Shown: piece after piece, positions 32,434-44,022 of the stretch
Numbering within the stretch: position 1 is the stretch's first letter
Layout: every line of letters starts with the position of its first letter
DNA from: Crossiella equi
GTDB lineage: Bacteria; Actinomycetota; Actinomycetes; Mycobacteriales; Pseudonocardiaceae
Direction of reading: 5' to 3'
DNA: 64,000 nt
Assembly (NCBI RefSeq): GCF_017876755.1
Contig: NZ_JAGIOO010000001.1
Coordinates: forward strand, 5,441,786 to 5,505,785
Translations under genes and position numbers: made by a program
Notes under the pieces: model-generated
Seen by the model: the letters and a program-made list of their open reading frames with translations, nothing else
Databases searched by the model: none
Told to the model about the DNA's origin: nothing

Positions 32434-32951
32434 CACCAACCGTCCTTCCGGAACACCGATCCGTAGCCGTCCTCGTCGTCATCGGACTCCGGCTGGCGGT
32501 GCCTCGGTTTCGTGTTCTCCGTCACGTCCTCGACCGGCTGGACCCGGAGCAGGTCGTGCAGTGACGGCGCGCCGGGGAGCAGGTCCGGCAGGTCGAGCAT
32601 CGGTTCGGCGTCGGTGGCCAGCGGGGCGAGGTGCTCCTCGACCTGTGCCCGGGCGTCGGCGGCGGCCTCGCGGACCACGCCGGTGATCGTGCGGGCCAGG
32701 CTCTCCGGGGTGACGCGCTCGAAGGCGCGGGGGGAGAGCTCCAGGCCGGTGAGCAGACCGCTCGGGTCCACTGTGGCCGTTACCACACCATCGGGTGAGC
32801 TGGCCCGACCCACGACCGCGGCCATGGCGGCCTGGGCGTCGCGCAGGCCCTGGGTCTTCTCCTGGAGGTCGCGCATCATGTCGTCGACGCGGTCGCGCAG
32901 CTGGGCGTTGCGCGCCTCCAGCTCGGCGTTCTCGGCGTCGAAGTCGAACAT
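32433..32951 (-). CDS. YbaB/EbfC-family protein (T7SS-associated)
   Basis: 172 aa, ATG behind a GAGGAG ribosome site. An N-terminal coiled coil (ENAELEARNAQLRDRVDD) is followed by the YbaB beta region (VVTATVDPSGLLTGLEL), a second helix and an acidic tail ending RKDGW. First gene of the toxin operon and coupled to the WXG100 gene. The layout and ending match the protein at 6343-6780. EspL-like YbaB proteins of ESX loci help stabilise substrates; DNA binding and autoregulation remain possible. Confidence 0.75.
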   Translation of the reverse strand: MFDFDAENAELEARNAQLRDRVDDMMRDLQEKTQGLRDAQAAMAAVVGRASSPDGVVTATVDPSGLLTGLELSPRAFERVTPESLARTITGVVREAAADARAQVEEHLAPLATDAEPMLDLPDLLPGAPSLHDLLRVQPVEDVTENTKPRHRQPESDDDEDGYGSVFRKDGW

Positions 32952-33351
32952 GCGGGTACTCCTCTGAGGTGCGTACCTGGCGGGTCAACGGGGAAGCTAC
33001 CGTGAAGCAGGTGACGGCGTGCGCCTATCCGGCGCATCCGCACCCGTCACCACCTGCACGGGAGGTCGTGCAGGCCACAACCCCCCGTTTTGACCCTCGC
33101 ACGGGGAGGCGGGTACCTTTACTACTCGTGCCCGACTTGCGTCGGGCCGCTCCGCGTGCCTGAGAGCCGCAGCCCGTGTGTCGCAGCCGGGTTGATCTCC
33201 CGGGTGCCACGCGCGGAAGTCCTCCCAATCCCAGTGGGACGTCTCAGGTGGAAATGGGGCGCGTAATCGGGCGACACGCCCGACCTCGGGTTACGGAGGA
33301 GCCCCCAGACCAGCCAGACACACCAGAGGCGAACGCAGAGAAAGACGGTCC
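32952..33351. other. Divergent intergenic region upstream of rpsL and of the toxin operon
   Basis: About 400 bases. It holds the rpsL promoter (33090-33119) and a leader of more than 200 bases for the str operon. No confident promoter was found for the minus-strand toxin operon. No gene or repeat recognised. Confidence 0.5.
33090..33119 (+). promoter_or_regulatory. rpsL (str operon) promoter
   Basis: TTGACC at 33090-33095 and TACCTT at 33114-33119 with an 18-base spacer match the actinobacterial SigA consensus. It would produce a leader of about 225 bases before the rpsL ATG, long enough for regulatory folding. Confidence 0.65.
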
Positions 33352-33726
33352 ATGCCCACGATCCAGCAGTTGGTCCGCAAGGGCCGACAGGACAAGGTCA
33401 CGAAGACCAAGACCGCGGCGCTCAAGGGGAGCCCGCAGCGGCGCGGTGTGTGCACCCGCGTCTACACCACTACCCCGAAGAAGCCGAACTCGGCGCTGCG
33501 CAAGGTCGCTCGCGTGAAGCTGTCCAGCCAGATCGAGGTCACGGCTTACATCCCCGGTGAGGGGCACAACCTGCAGGAGCACTCGATGGTGCTCGTGCGT
33601 GGCGGTCGTGTGAAGGACCTCCCGGGCGTTCGCTACAAGATCGTTCGCGGTTCTCTCGACACCCAGGGTGTGAAGAACCGCAAGCAGGCGCGCAGCCGCT
33701 ACGGCGCGAAGAAGGAGAAGAGCTAA
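33352..33726 (+). CDS. rpsL: 30S ribosomal protein uS12
   Basis: 124 aa, full length for the family. uS12 sits at the decoding centre of the 30S subunit. Lys43 ([11 protein letters not shown]) and Lys88 ([12 protein letters not shown]), the residues changed in streptomycin-resistant mutants, are both wild type. First gene of the str operon; its TAA overlaps the rpsG ATG (TAATG). Confidence 0.98.
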   Translation: MPTIQQLVRKGRQDKVTKTKTAALKGSPQRRGVCTRVYTTTPKKPNSALRKVARVKLSSQIEVTAYIPGEGHNLQEHSMVLVRGGRVKDLPGVRYKIVRGSLDTQGVKNRKQARSRYGAKKEKS

Positions 33727-34196
33727 TGCCTCGCAAGGGCCCCGCCCCGAAGCGGCCGCTGATCTCCGACCCGGTCTACAGCTCCCCGCTGGTCACCCAG
33801 CTGATCAACAAGGTGCTCGTCGACGGCAAGCGGTCGGTCGCGGAGCGCATCGTGTACAAGGCGCTCGAGGGCGCCCGCGAGAAGAACAGCGCGGACCCGG
33901 TCGTCACGCTCAAGCGTGCGCTGGACAACGTCAAGCCGAGCATCGAGGTCAAGAGCCGCCGTGTCGGTGGCGCGACCTACCAGGTGCCGGTCGAGGTCAA
34001 GCCGGGCCGCAGCACCACCCTCGCGCTCCGCTGGCTGGTGAGCTTCTCCCGCCAGCGCCGCGAGAAGACCATGGTCGAGCGCCTGATGAACGAGCTGCTC
34101 GACGCCAGCAACGGTCTCGGGGCGAGCGTCAAGCGCCGCGAGGACACGCACAAGATGGCCGAGTCGAACAAGGCCTTCGCGCACTACCGCTGGTGA
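33726..34196 (+). CDS. rpsG: 30S ribosomal protein uS7
   Basis: 156 aa, full length. uS7 nucleates assembly of the 30S head and contacts E-site tRNA. Family segments PRKGPAPKR and [20 protein letters not shown] are present. The ATG overlaps the rpsL stop. A short hairpin follows before fusA; expression is probably shared with rpsL, fusA and tuf. Confidence 0.98.
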   Translation: MPRKGPAPKRPLISDPVYSSPLVTQLINKVLVDGKRSVAERIVYKALEGAREKNSADPVVTLKRALDNVKPSIEVKSRRVGGATYQVPVEVKPGRSTTLALRWLVSFSRQRREKTMVERLMNELLDASNGLGASVKRREDTHKMAESNKAFAHYRW

Positions 34197-34202
34197 CGAT
34201 GT

Positions 34203-34235
34203 GGCGGATGGGGCCCTGCCGGGTGCCCATCCGCC
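34203..34235 (+). terminator. Hairpin between rpsG and fusA
   Basis: A ten-bp stem, GGCGGATGGG (34203-34212) pairing with CCCATCCGCC (34226-34235), with a 13-base loop. There is no U-tract. It may be a partial terminator or attenuator that adjusts fusA against rpsLG. A TTGACA at 34245-34250 follows but has no clear -10 partner. Confidence 0.45.
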
Positions 34236-34287
34236 TTCCCGCGCTTGACAACGCGCGCCTCATGCAATCAGGAAACGAGGAAGACCC

Positions 34288-36399
34288 GTGGCACGCGACG
34301 TGCTGACTGACCTGGCGAAGGTCCGCAACATCGGGATCATGGCCCACATCGACGCGGGCAAGACCACCACGACCGAGCGCGTCCTGTACTACACCGGTGA
34401 GAACTACAAGATCGGTGAGGTGCACGACGGCGCGGCGACGATGGACTGGATGGAGGAGGAGCAGAAGCGCGGCATCACGATCACCTCCGCCGCGACCACC
34501 TGCTTCTGGAACAACCACCAGATCAACATCATCGACACGCCGGGTCACGTCGACTTCACCGTCGAGGTGGAGCGGTCGCTGCGCGTCCTCGACGGCGCCG
34601 TCGCGGTCTTCGACGGCAAGGAAGGCGTCGAGCCGCAGTCCGAGACTGTGTGGCGCCAGGCCGACAAGTACAACGTGCCGCGTGTCTGCTTCGTCAACAA
34701 GATGGACAAGCTCGGTGCGGACTTCTACTTCACCGTGCAGACCATCAAGGACCGCCTCGGCGCCCGGCCGCTGGTCATCCAGCTGCCCATCGGTGCGGAG
34801 AGCGACTTCGAGGGCGTCATCGACCTCGTGCAGATGAAGGCTCTCACCTGGCGTGGCGACACCAAGAAGGGTGAGGACTACGCGGTCGAGGAGATCCCGG
34901 CCGACCTCGCCGACCGCGCCGCGCAGTACCGCGAGGAGCTCATCGAGGCCGTCGCCTCCTCCGACGACGCGCTGATGGAGAAGTACCTCGAGGGCGAGGA
35001 GCTCACCCTCGAGGAGATCAAGGCGGGCATCCGCAAGCTCACCATCACCGACGACCTCGACGTCCGCGTCTACCCGGTCCTCTGTGGTTCCGCGTTCAAG
35101 AACAAGGGCGTCCAGCCCATGCTCGACGCGGTCATCGACTACCTGCCGACCCCGCTCGACGTTCCGTCGGTCGAGGGCACGCTGCAGGACGGCGTCACCG
35201 CGGCCAGCCGGAACGCGGACGCCTCCGAGCCGTTCTCGGCCCTCGCGTTCAAGATCATGACGCACCCGTTCTTCGGCAAGCTGACCTACATCCGGGTCTA
35301 CTCCGGCAAGGTCGCCTCGGGCGCGCAGCTGATCAACGCGACCAAGGACCGCAAGGAGCGTCTGGGCAAGCTCTTCCAGATGCACGCCAACAAGGAAAAC
35401 CCGATCGACGACGCGCAGGCGGGCCACATCTACGCCGTCACCGGTCTCAAGGAGACCACGACTGGCGACACGCTGGCCGACCCGCAGAAGCCGATCATCC
35501 TTGAGTCGATGACCTTCCCGGACCCGGTCATCAAGGTCGCGATCGAGCCGAAGACCAAGGCGGACCAGGAGAAGCTGGGCGTCGCGATCCAGAAGCTCGC
35601 CGAGGAAGACCCGACCTTCCAGGTCAAGCTCGACGAGGAGACCGGTCAGACGACCATCTCCGGCATGGGTGAGCTGCACCTCGAGGTGCTGGTCAACCGC
35701 ATGAAGAGTGACTTCAAGGTCGAGGCGAACGTCGGCAAGCCGCAGGTCGCCTACCGCGAGACCATCCGCCGCAAGGTGGAGAAGTACTCCTACACCCACA
35801 AGAAGCAGACCGGTGGCTCCGGCCAGTTCGCGAAGGTCATCATCGACCTGGAGCCGCTGGACACCGCCGAGGGTGCGCTCTACGAATTCGACAACAAGGT
35901 CACCGGTGGCCGCATCCCGAGGGAGTACATCCCCTCGGTCGACGCCGGCGCCCAGGACGCGATGCAGTACGGCGTGCTCGCCGGCTACCCGCTCGTGGGT
36001 GTCAAGGTGGTCCTGCTCGATGGCGCCTACCACGAGGTCGACTCCTCGGAAATGGCGTTCAAGGTGGCCGGCTCGATGGCGCTGAAGGAGGCTGCCCGTC
36101 AGGCCAGCCCCGCGCTGCTCGAGCCGATGATGGCGGTCGAGGTGACCACCCCTGAGGACTACATGGGTGAGGTCATCGGCGACCTGAACTCCCGCCGTGG
36201 ACAGATCCGGTCCATGGGCGAGCGCAGTGGTATCCGCGTGGTCGAAGCGCTGGTGCCGCTGTCGGAGATGTTCGGGTACGTGGGCGACCTGCGTTCCAAG
36301 ACGCAGGGACGCGCCAACTACTCGATGCAGTTCGACTCCTACGCCGAGGTTCCGCAGAACGTGGCGAAGGAGATCATCGCGAAGGCGACGGGGGAGTGA
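34288..36399 (+). CDS. fusA: Elongation factor G
   Basis: 703 aa, GTG start behind a purine-rich GAGGAAGA. The GTPase motifs are intact: AHIDAGKTT (19-27), DTPGH (83-87) and NKMD (137-140). Domains II to V follow at normal length. EF-G drives translocation and, with RRF, ribosome recycling. Third gene of the str operon, followed by a hairpin and then tuf. Confidence 0.98.
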   Translation: MARDVLTDLAKVRNIGIMAHIDAGKTTTTERVLYYTGENYKIGEVHDGAATMDWMEEEQKRGITITSAATTCFWNNHQINIIDTPGHVDFTVEVERSLRVLDGAVAVFDGKEGVEPQSETVWRQADKYNVPRVCFVNKMDKLGADFYFTVQTIKDRLGARPLVIQLPIGAESDFEGVIDLVQMKALTWRGDTKKGEDYAVEEIPADLADRAAQYREELIEAVASSDDALMEKYLEGEELTLEEIKAGIRKLTITDDLDVRVYPVLCGSAFKNKGVQPMLDAVIDYLPTPLDVPSVEGTLQDGVTAASRNADASEPFSALAFKIMTHPFFGKLTYIRVYSGKVASGAQLINATKDRKERLGKLFQMHANKENPIDDAQAGHIYAVTGLKETTTGDTLADPQKPIILESMTFPDPVIKVAIEPKTKADQEKLGVAIQKLAEEDPTFQVKLDEETGQTTISGMGELHLEVLVNRMKSDFKVEANVGKPQVAYRETIRRKVEKYSYTHKKQTGGSGQFAKVIIDLEPLDTAEGALYEFDNKVTGGRIPREYIPSVDAGAQDAMQYGVLAGYPLVGVKVVLLDGAYHEVDSSEMAFKVAGSMALKEAARQASPALLEPMMAVEVTTPEDYMGEVIGDLNSRRGQIRSMGERSGIRVVEALVPLSEMFGYVGDLRSKTQGRANYSMQFDSYAEVPQNVAKEIIAKATGE

Positions 36400-36404
36400 C
36401 CCCG

Positions 36405-36437
36405 GGAGCCGCCCGGTTCTCGTGACCGGGCGGCTCC
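36405..36437 (+). terminator. Hairpin after fusA
   Basis: A 13-bp perfect stem, GGAGCCGCCCGGT (36405-36417) with ACCGGGCGGCTCC (36425-36437), loop of seven bases, starting six bases after the fusA stop. A likely partial or full terminator, leaving tuf to its own promoter within 36440-36570, although no clear hexamers were found there. Confidence 0.65.
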
Positions 36438-36574
36438 AAGCCGGAACCGCACATCCTGTGTGGGCCAGTTACGGGGAGTCTTCCCCAGGGTCCGCACTCC
36501 GGCCCTGATATCGCCGGACCGACCACGATCACGTTGGCACGGCGGCAAGTCAAGAAGTCCAGGAGGACAATCCA

Positions 36575-37768
36575 GTGGCGAAGGCGAAGTTCGAGCGGAC
36601 GAAGCCGCACGTCAACATCGGAACCATTGGTCACATTGACCACGGGAAGACCACGCTGACCGCGGCGATCTCGAAGGTTCTGCACGACAAGTACCCGGAC
36701 CTGAACCCCTTCACGCCGTTCGACGAGATCGACAAGGCGCCGGAGGAGAAGCAGCGCGGCATCACCATCTCCATCGCGCACATCGAGTACCAGACCGAGA
36801 AGCGCCACTACGCCCACGTGGACTGCCCCGGTCACGCGGACTACATCAAGAACATGATCACCGGTGCCGCGCAGATGGACGGCGCGATCCTGGTGGTGGC
36901 CGCGACTGACGGCCCGATGCCGCAGACCAAGGAGCACGTGCTCCTCGCCCGCCAGGTTGGCGTGCCGTACATCGTTGTCGCCCTGAACAAGGCCGACATG
37001 GTGGACGACGAGGAGATCCTGGAGCTCGTCGAGCTCGAGGTCCGCGAGCTGCTGTCCGAGTACGAGTTCCCGGGCGACGACCTCCCCGTGGTGCGCGTGT
37101 CCGCTCTGAAGGCGCTCGAGGGCGACAAGGAGTGGGGCGAGAAGCTCATCGGCCTGATGGACGCGGTCGACGAGAACATCCCGCAGCCGGAGCGCGAGAT
37201 CGACAAGCCGTTCCTCATGCCCGTTGAGGACGTCTTCACCATCACCGGCCGCGGCACCGTGGTGACCGGTCGTGTTGAGCGTGGCGTCATCAACGTCAAC
37301 GAGGAGGTGGAGATCGTCGGCATCAAGGAGAAGTCGGCGAAGACCACCGTCACCGGTGTCGAGATGTTCCGCAAGCTGCTGGACCAGGGCCAGGCCGGTG
37401 ACAACGTCGGTCTGCTCGTCCGCGGCATCAAGCGTGAGGACGTCGAGCGCGGCCAGGTCATCTGCAAGCCGGGTTCGGTTACCCCGCACACCGAGTTCAA
37501 CGCGACCGCCTACATCCTGTCCAAGGACGAGGGTGGCCGTCACACGCCGTTCTTCAACAACTACCGTCCGCAGTTCTACTTCCGGACGACGGACGTGACC
37601 GGCGTGGTGACCCTCCCCGAGGGCACCGAGATGGTCATGCCGGGCGACAACACCGACATGAAGGTCGCGCTGATCCAGCCGATCGCCATGGAGGTCGGCC
37701 TCCGCTTCGCGATCCGCGAGGGTGGCCGCACCGTCGGCGCCGGCCAGGTCACCGAGATCACCAAGTGA
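36575..37768 (+). CDS. tuf: Elongation factor Tu
   Basis: 397 aa, GTG start behind AGGAGGA. GTPase motifs: GHIDHGKT (19-26), DCPGH (83-87) and NKAD (138-141), with the DRHG-equivalent and PxTxEH regions in normal form. EF-Tu delivers aminoacyl-tRNA to the ribosome. The residues most often linked to elfamycin resistance were not checked one by one; Gln in the PMPQTKEH segment is wild type. Ends with a terminator hairpin. Confidence 0.98.
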   Translation: MAKAKFERTKPHVNIGTIGHIDHGKTTLTAAISKVLHDKYPDLNPFTPFDEIDKAPEEKQRGITISIAHIEYQTEKRHYAHVDCPGHADYIKNMITGAAQMDGAILVVAATDGPMPQTKEHVLLARQVGVPYIVVALNKADMVDDEEILELVELEVRELLSEYEFPGDDLPVVRVSALKALEGDKEWGEKLIGLMDAVDENIPQPEREIDKPFLMPVEDVFTITGRGTVVTGRVERGVINVNEEVEIVGIKEKSAKTTVTGVEMFRKLLDQGQAGDNVGLLVRGIKREDVERGQVICKPGSVTPHTEFNATAYILSKDEGGRHTPFFNNYRPQFYFRTTDVTGVVTLPEGTEMVMPGDNTDMKVALIQPIAMEVGLRFAIREGGRTVGAGQVTEITK

Positions 37769-37774
37769 GTCAGA

Positions 37775-37804
37775 GGGGAGGGGCATCGTGAGATGCCTCT
37801 CCCC
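37775..37804 (+). terminator. tuf terminator
   Basis: A 13-bp stem, GGGGAGGGGCATC with GATGCCTCTCCCC, containing one G-U wobble and a GTGA tetraloop, six bases after the tuf stop. Closes the str operon. Confidence 0.8.
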
Positions 37805-38171
37805 GTCACGGCCCCGATTTGGATCGCCATGCGCACGTGTGGCATCCTGTATGGGTTGCTCGTTGCGGCGGTTGGGCAGGGTACATCGCCTGGCCGCCGC
37901 ATCCGGGTAGTCCCGCGTTCAGTGGCTTAACGGCTTCTCCGAACGTAGCCAGGACACAAAGATTCATCGCAGGACCGGGCCTCGCGGCCCATCCCACAGG
38001 TTCAAGTCAGTGGGACCGGTCTGTGCCTCGCGGCGCGACACGCCCGACCGCGTGGACCGGGAACCGTGACATCTCAACAGAGGCGGCGCCTGGCGCGGCC
38101 TAGACCCCAGAGCGGGCCAAGGCAAGCTGGCCAGCACCGCAGCGGTACGAGAAGAGGAACGGCAAGCCACC
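37805..38171 (+). other. Leader and promoter region of the S10 operon
   Basis: With the terminator above, this forms a gap of about 400 bases before rpsJ. The S10 operon promoter must lie here. Only weak candidates are visible (for example TTGGAT at 37819 with CATCCT 18 bases on). No coding frame and no other RNA was recognised. Confidence 0.45.
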
Positions 38172-38477
38172 ATGGCGGGACAAAAGATCCGCATCCGGCT
38201 CAAGGCCTACGACCACGAGGCGATCGACGCGTCCGCGCGCAAGATCGTGGAAACCGTGACGCGCACCGGCGCTCGCGTGGTCGGGCCGGTGCCGCTGCCC
38301 ACCGAGAAGAACGTCTACTGCGTCATCCGCTCCCCGCACAAGTACAAGGACTCGCGGGAGCACTTCGAGATGCGCACCCACAAGCGGCTGATCGACATCC
38401 TCGACCCCACGCCGAAGACGGTGGACGCGCTCATGCGCATCGACCTGCCGGCGAGCGTCGACGTCAACATCCAGTAA
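38172..38477 (+). CDS. rpsJ: 30S ribosomal protein uS10 (NusE)
   Basis: 101 aa, full length (family ~102). Besides its place in the 30S head, uS10 pairs with NusB in antitermination. Family motifs [19 protein letters not shown] and [18 protein letters not shown] are present. First gene of the S10 cluster, behind an AGAGGAA-type ribosome site. Confidence 0.98.
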   Translation: MAGQKIRIRLKAYDHEAIDASARKIVETVTRTGARVVGPVPLPTEKNVYCVIRSPHKYKDSREHFEMRTHKRLIDILDPTPKTVDALMRIDLPASVDVNIQ

Positions 38478-38525
38478 GAGCCGGACGCACCGTTCGATTT
38501 TTGGGGCGAGGAAGTAACGAGACCC

Positions 38526-39176
38526 ATGTCTGACAGGCAGATCAAGGGGATCCTGGGCACCAAGCTCGGTATGACCCAGGTCTTCGACGAGAACAACCGG
38601 ATCGTTCCGGTGACCGTCGTCAAGGCCGGGCCGTGTGTGGTGACTCAGGTCCGTACGCAGGAGAACGACGGCTACTCGGCCGTGCAGCTCGCTTTCGGCG
38701 CCATTGACCCGCGCAAGGTCAACAAGCCCGAGAGCGGCCACTTCGCCAAGGCTGGTGTGACTCCGCGCCGCCACCTGGTCGAGGTGCGCACCGCTGACGC
38801 CAACGAGTACGAGGTCGGCCAGGAGATCACCGCTGAGCTGTTCGAGGCCGGCGCCGTGGTCGACGTGGTCGGCACCAGCAAGGGCAAGGGCTACGCGGGT
38901 GTCATGAAGCGTCACGGCTTCGGTGGCCTCGGCGCGTCCCACGGCACCCAGGCCAAGCACCGCTCGCCCGGCTCCATCGGTGGCTGCGCCACCCCGGGCC
39001 GCGTGTTCAAGGGCCTGCGCATGGCCGGCCGCATGGGCTCCGCCCGCGTGACCACGCAGAACCTGACCGTGCACCGCATCGAGGCCGAGGACGGCCTCCT
39101 GCTCATCAAGGGTGCCGTTCCCGGCCCCAAGGGCGGTCTGGTGCTGGTCAAGACGGCCGCGAAGGGTGGTGCGTGA
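38526..39176 (+). CDS. rplC: 50S ribosomal protein uL3
   Basis: 216 aa, full length. One of the earliest assembly proteins of the 50S subunit; its central loop reaches towards the peptidyl transferase centre. The segment [16 protein letters not shown] is typical. Its stop overlaps the rplD ATG (TGATG). Confidence 0.98.
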   Translation: MSDRQIKGILGTKLGMTQVFDENNRIVPVTVVKAGPCVVTQVRTQENDGYSAVQLAFGAIDPRKVNKPESGHFAKAGVTPRRHLVEVRTADANEYEVGQEITAELFEAGAVVDVVGTSKGKGYAGVMKRHGFGGLGASHGTQAKHRSPGSIGGCATPGRVFKGLRMAGRMGSARVTTQNLTVHRIEAEDGLLLIKGAVPGPKGGLVLVKTAAKGGA

Positions 39177-39868
39177 TGACCACGAGCGTTGATGTCCGTA
39201 CCCCGGACGGCAAGGTCGAGGGTTCCGTCGAGCTCCCCGCCGAGCTGTTCGACGTGCAGGCCAACATCCCGCTGATGCACCAGGTCGTCATCGCGCAGCT
39301 CGCCGCCAAGCGGCAGGGCACGCACGACACCAAGGCCCGCGGTGAGGTGTCCGGTGGTGGCAAGAAGCCGTACCGCCAGAAGGGCACCGGCCGCGCCCGT
39401 CAGGGCTCGACCCGCGCGCCGCAGTTCACCGGTGGTGGTGTCGTGCACGGCCCGACCCCGCGCGACTACAGCCAGCGCACCCCCAAGAAGATGAAGGCCG
39501 CCGCCCTGCGTGGCGCCCTCTCCGACCGGGTGCGCAACGGCAAGCTCCACGTGCTGACCGCCGTGCTCGAGGGTGAGAAGCCCTCCACCAAGGTCGCGCG
39601 CAAGACCATCGAGTCCATCAGCACCGGCAAGCGCACCCTGGTGGTGCTGACCCGTGCCGACGAGCTCGCCTGGGTGAGCCTGCGCAACCTGGACAACGTC
39701 CACGTGCTCGTGCAGGACCAGCTGAACACCTACGACGTGCTCGTCAACGACGACGTGGTGTTCACGCGGGACGCTCTCGCGCTCTTCATCGCCGGGCCGG
39801 CCACGGGCCGCGCGGTCAAGGCCAGCGCCCGCGCCAGCGAGGTTGCCGCCGAGGAGGGTGACAAGTGA
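39176..39868 (+). CDS. rplD: 50S ribosomal protein uL4
   Basis: 230 aa. The ATG at 39176, overlapping the rplC stop, is preferred over the GTG three bases before. The loop lining the exit tunnel ([19 protein letters not shown]) is intact. In some bacteria uL4 also represses the S10 operon. The C-terminus overlaps rplW by GTGA. Confidence 0.97.
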   Translation: MTTSVDVRTPDGKVEGSVELPAELFDVQANIPLMHQVVIAQLAAKRQGTHDTKARGEVSGGGKKPYRQKGTGRARQGSTRAPQFTGGGVVHGPTPRDYSQRTPKKMKAAALRGALSDRVRNGKLHVLTAVLEGEKPSTKVARKTIESISTGKRTLVVLTRADELAWVSLRNLDNVHVLVQDQLNTYDVLVNDDVVFTRDALALFIAGPATGRAVKASARASEVAAEEGDK

Positions 39869-40164
39869 TCCCCGACCACCGCGACATCCTGCTCGCTCCG
39901 GTCATCTCGGAGAAGAGCTACGGGCTGCTCGAAGAGGGCAAGTACACCTTCGTCGTGCACCCCGACGCCAACAAGACCCAGATCAAGATCGCTGTTGAGA
40001 AGGTCTTCGGCGTCAAGGTCGTGTCCGTGAACACGATCAACCGCCAGGGCAAGCGCAAGCGCACCCGCTCCGGGTACGGGAAGCGCAAGGACACGAAGCG
40101 CGCGATCGTGACGCTGTCCGCCGAGAGCAAGGCCATCGAGATCTTCGGCGGCCCGGCCGCCTAA
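39865..40164 (+). CDS. rplW: 50S ribosomal protein uL23
   Basis: 99 aa, GTG start overlapping the rplD stop. uL23 lies at the tunnel exit and is the docking site for trigger factor and SRP. The family core [20 protein letters not shown] and the basic loop [20 protein letters not shown] are present. Confidence 0.97.
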   Translation: MIPDHRDILLAPVISEKSYGLLEEGKYTFVVHPDANKTQIKIAVEKVFGVKVVSVNTINRQGKRKRTRSGYGKRKDTKRAIVTLSAESKAIEIFGGPAA

Positions 40165-40185
40165 GGGATTGAGGACGCGTTAGAG

Positions 40186-41019
<834 letters not shown>

Positions 41020-41037
41020 GCAGGAAGGGAGTGAAGG

Positions 41038-41319
41038 ATGCCTCGCAGCCTTAAGAAGGGCCCCTTCGTCGACGACCACCTGCTCAAGAAGGTGGACGCG
41101 CAGAACGAGGGCAACAAGAAGACGGTGATCAAGACGTGGTCCCGTCGCAGCACGATCATCCCGGACATGCTGGGTCACACCATCGCGGTGCACGACGGCC
41201 GCAAGCACGTCCCGGTGTTCGTCACCGAGTCCATGGTCGGGCACAAGCTGGGCGAGTTCGCCCCGACCCGCACCTTCAAGGGCCACATCAAGGATGACCG
41301 GAAGTCGCGTCGCCGCTGA
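41038..41319 (+). CDS. rpsS: 30S ribosomal protein uS19
   Basis: 93 aa, full length, starting [15 protein letters not shown]. It binds the 30S head close to the A-site finger. Ribosome site GGAAGGGAG just before the ATG. Standard S10-cluster position between rplB and rplV. Confidence 0.98.
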   Translation: MPRSLKKGPFVDDHLLKKVDAQNEGNKKTVIKTWSRRSTIIPDMLGHTIAVHDGRKHVPVFVTESMVGHKLGEFAPTRTFKGHIKDDRKSRRR

Positions 41320-41360
41320 CGCGGCCCAGTGACACGAACGCAGAGCAAGGGGTAACAGCA

Positions 41361-41777
41361 ATGGGTAACGACGCCAGCGTGGAGCAGCTTCCGCGCGCCG
41401 TGGCGCGGGCCCGCTACGTCCGCATGACGCCCATGAAGGTGCGGCGTGTGGTCGAGCTGATCAAGGGCCGCAACGCCCAGGAAGCCCTGGCCGTGCTCCA
41501 GTTCGCGCCGCAGGCCGCAAGCGGTCCGGTGGCGAAGGTGCTCGCCAGTGCCATGGCCAACGCAGAGAACAACCTCGACCTGGACCCCGACACCCTCTGG
41601 GTGAGCGCGGCGTTCGTCGACGAGGGCCCGACCATGAAGCGGATCCAGCCGCGCGCCCAGGGGCGCACGTTCCGGATCCTCAAGCGGTCCAGCCACATCA
41701 CCGTTGAGGTCGAGTCGCGTCCCAAGGCGGCCGCCAGCAAGGCTCGCAAGTCCAGCGTGAAGGGGAGTGGCCGGTAG
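41361..41777 (+). CDS. rplV: 50S ribosomal protein uL22
   Basis: 138 aa, longer than the ~110 aa of E. coli because of a basic Lys/Ala/Ser C-terminal tail, common in actinobacteria. The tunnel-lining hairpin ([20 protein letters not shown]) is intact; changes or insertions here give macrolide resistance elsewhere, none is seen. The TAG stop overlaps the rpsC GTG. Confidence 0.97.
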   Translation: MGNDASVEQLPRAVARARYVRMTPMKVRRVVELIKGRNAQEALAVLQFAPQAASGPVAKVLASAMANAENNLDLDPDTLWVSAAFVDEGPTMKRIQPRAQGRTFRILKRSSHITVEVESRPKAAASKARKSSVKGSGR

Positions 41778-42613
41778 TGGGCCAGAAAATCAACCCGCAC
41801 GGCTTCCGGCTGGGAATCACCACCGACTGGAAGTCCCGCTGGTACGCAGACAAGCAGTACGCGGAGTACGTCGCGGAGGATGTCAAGATCCGCAAGATGT
41901 TCGCCCGCGGCATGGAGCGTGCCGGTATCTCGAAGGTGGAGATCGAGCGCACCCGTGACCGGGTTCGCGTCGACATCCACACCGCCCGTCCCGGCATCGT
42001 CATCGGTCGCCGCGGCGCGGAGGCTGACCGCATTCGTGGTGCGCTCGAGAAGCTCACCAAGAAGCAGGTCCAGCTGAACATCCTCGAGGTCAAGAACCCC
42101 GAGTCGGACGCGCAGCTCGTTGCCCAGATGGTCGCCGAGCAGCTGTCCAACCGCGTGTCCTTCCGGCGCGCGATGCGCAAGGGCATCCAGTCCGCCATGC
42201 GCTCGCCGCAGGTCAAGGGCATCCGGGTGCAGTGCGGCGGCCGCCTTGGCGGTGCCGAGATGTCGCGCTCGGAGTTCTACCGCGAGGGTCGCGTCCCGCT
42301 GCACACGCTGCGCGCGGACATCGACTACGGCCTGTACGAGGCCCGCACCACGTTCGGCCGCATCGGCGTCAAGGTGTGGATCTACAAGGGTGACGTCATC
42401 GGTGGCCGTCGCGAGACCGTCGCGGCCGCCCCGGACAACCGCGCCCCCCGGCGCGAGCGCCCGAACCGCCGTCGCTCCGGTGCCTCCGGCACCACGCCGA
42501 CGAGCACCGAGGCCGGGCGCGCCGCGGCTGAGGCCGCGACCGAGCCGGTCGACACCACCCCCGCCGCGGCCGAGTCCGGCAACGGCAGCGCGGCTGAGAA
42601 GACGGAGGGCTGA
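41777..42613 (+). CDS. rpsC: 30S ribosomal protein uS3
   Basis: 278 aa, GTG start. The KH domain motif [13 protein letters not shown] is clear, as is the mRNA-entry segment [18 protein letters not shown]. The C-terminal ~60 residues are an Ala/Glu/Thr/Pro tail, normal for actinobacterial uS3 but absent from E. coli. It has helicase activity at the mRNA entry together with uS4 and uS5. Confidence 0.97.
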   Translation: MGQKINPHGFRLGITTDWKSRWYADKQYAEYVAEDVKIRKMFARGMERAGISKVEIERTRDRVRVDIHTARPGIVIGRRGAEADRIRGALEKLTKKQVQLNILEVKNPESDAQLVAQMVAEQLSNRVSFRRAMRKGIQSAMRSPQVKGIRVQCGGRLGGAEMSRSEFYREGRVPLHTLRADIDYGLYEARTTFGRIGVKVWIYKGDVIGGRRETVAAAPDNRAPRRERPNRRRSGASGTTPTSTEAGRAAAEAATEPVDTTPAAAESGNGSAAEKTEG

Positions 42614-42616
42614 GTC

Positions 42617-43036
42617 GTGCTCATCCCGCGCAGGGTCAAGCACCGCAAGCAGCACCACCCGAGCCGCTCCGGCGCCGCGAAGGGTGGCACGAGGGTCACG
42701 TTCGGTGAGTTCGGCATCCAGGCACTGGAGCCGGCTTACGTGACCAACCGGCAGATCGAGTCCGCTCGTATCGCCATCACCCGGCACATCCGCCGTGGCG
42801 GCAAGGTCTGGATCAACATCTTCCCGGACCGTCCGCTCACCAAGAAGCCTGCCGAGACCCGCATGGGTTCCGGTAAGGGTTCCCCGGAGTACTGGGTGGC
42901 CAACGTCAAGCCGGGTCGCGTCGTCTTCGAGATGAGCTTCCCGAACGAGACTGTGGCCCGCGAGGCGCTCCGCCGCGCGATCCACAAGCTCCCCATGAAG
43001 TGCCGCATCGTCACGCGTGAGGGTGGTGAGTTCTGA
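42617..43036 (+). CDS. rplP: 50S ribosomal protein uL16
   Basis: 139 aa, GTG start three bases after the rpsC stop. uL16 helps position A-site tRNA. The conserved arginine segment ([19 protein letters not shown]) is present. Stop overlaps rpmC (TGATG). Confidence 0.98.
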   Translation: MLIPRRVKHRKQHHPSRSGAAKGGTRVTFGEFGIQALEPAYVTNRQIESARIAITRHIRRGGKVWINIFPDRPLTKKPAETRMGSGKGSPEYWVANVKPGRVVFEMSFPNETVAREALRRAIHKLPMKCRIVTREGGEF

Positions 43037-43293
43037 TGGCAGCGACGAACACCGCTTCCGAGCTGCGTGAGCTCACCAACGAGGAGCTCGTGCTGCGTCT
43101 TCGGGAGTCCAAGGAGGAGCTGTTCAACCTCCGATTCCAGATGGCCACCGGGCAGCTCGACAACAACCGGCGTCTGCGTGCCGTTCGGCACGAGATCGCC
43201 CGTATCTACACCGTGATGCGGGAACGTGAGCTGGGCCTGTCCGTCTCGCCGGACGAGGTCACGGCCTCCGCTGAAGGTGAAGGTGCAGCATGA
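43036..43293 (+). CDS. rpmC: 50S ribosomal protein uL29
   Basis: 85 aa. Two-helix protein near the exit tunnel, with the family core [20 protein letters not shown] and [16 protein letters not shown]. An acidic C-terminal extension of about 15 residues is typical of actinobacteria. ATGA overlap with rpsQ. Confidence 0.97.
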   Translation: MAATNTASELRELTNEELVLRLRESKEELFNLRFQMATGQLDNNRRLRAVRHEIARIYTVMRERELGLSVSPDEVTASAEGEGAA

Positions 43294-43568
43294 GCGAGAA
43301 TGTCGAGAGCACTGACGTGCGCAACAACCGCAAGACCCGCGAGGGCTACGTCGTCTCGGACAAGATGGACAAGACGATCGTCGTCGCCCTCGAGGACCGC
43401 AAGAAGCACCCGCTGTACGGCAAGGTCCTGCGCACCACCACCAAGGTGAAGGTGCACGACGAGGCCAACGCCGCGGGTGTGGGCGACCGTGTTCTGCTCA
43501 TGGAGACCCGGCCGCTGTCGGCGACCAAGCGCTGGCGGCTCGTCGAGATCCTCGAGAAGGCCAAGTAA
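43290..43568 (+). CDS. rpsQ: 30S ribosomal protein uS17
   Basis: 92 aa. OB-fold primary binder of 16S rRNA, with the motif [18 protein letters not shown]. Its ATG overlaps the rpmC stop. A hairpin with a GCGA loop follows before rplN, dividing the S10 and spc clusters. Confidence 0.97.
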   Translation: MSENVESTDVRNNRKTREGYVVSDKMDKTIVVALEDRKKHPLYGKVLRTTTKVKVHDEANAAGVGDRVLLMETRPLSATKRWRLVEILEKAK

Positions 43569-43573
43569 CACCA

Positions 43574-43595
43574 CCGCCCTGCGCGAGCGGGGCGG
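43574..43595 (+). terminator. Hairpin with GNRA-type loop between rpsQ and rplN
   Basis: Nine-bp stem CCGCCCTGC/GCGGGGCGG with one G-U pair and a GCGA tetraloop, six bases after the rpsQ stop. It sits at the S10/spc boundary and may attenuate read-through. Confidence 0.5.
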
Positions 43596-43652
43596 GACCG
43601 CGCGTGTCAGGTCGGAAATCTGGCACGCCAGTACGGGTCAAGGAGAAGGTAA

Positions 43653-44021
43653 GTGATTCAGCAGGAGTCGCGGCTGCGAGTCGCCGACAACACGGGTGCG
43701 AAGGAAATCCTCTGCATCCGCGTTCTCGGTGGTTCCTCGCGCCGTTACGCGGGCATCGGCGACGTCATCGTCGCCACCGTCAAGGACGCGATCCCCGGCG
43801 CCAACGTGAAGAAGGGTGACGTCGTCAAGGCGGTCATCGTTCGCACGGTCAAGGAGCGTCGCCGTCCGGACGGCTCGTACATCCGCTTCGACGAGAACGC
43901 GGCCGTTCTGATCAAGAACGAGACCGAGCCTCGGGGCACCCGCATCTTCGGCCCGGTGGGCCGCGAGCTGCGCGACAAGAAGTTCATGAAGATCATCTCT
44001 CTGGCGCCGGAGGTGCTCTGA
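43653..44021 (+). CDS. rplN: 50S ribosomal protein uL14
   Basis: 122 aa, GTG start behind AAGGAGAAGG. Highly conserved interface protein; starts [20 protein letters not shown]. First gene of the spc cluster, two bases from rplX. Confidence 0.98.
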   Translation: MIQQESRLRVADNTGAKEILCIRVLGGSSRRYAGIGDVIVATVKDAIPGANVKKGDVVKAVIVRTVKERRRPDGSYIRFDENAAVLIKNETEPRGTRIFGPVGRELRDKKFMKIISLAPEVL

Positions 44022-44022
44022 C

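Noticed and set aside
19256-33351. Mobile element or genomic island borders
   Set aside because: No transposase, integrase, tRNA or flanking direct repeats were seen; the accessory nature rests on gene content only.
34245-34268. TTGACA as an internal fusA promoter
   Set aside because: No TANNNT at 16-19 bases downstream.
34129-36033. Long open frame antisense to fusA
   Set aside because: Shadow frame with low-complexity Asp/Val/Leu/Arg composition.
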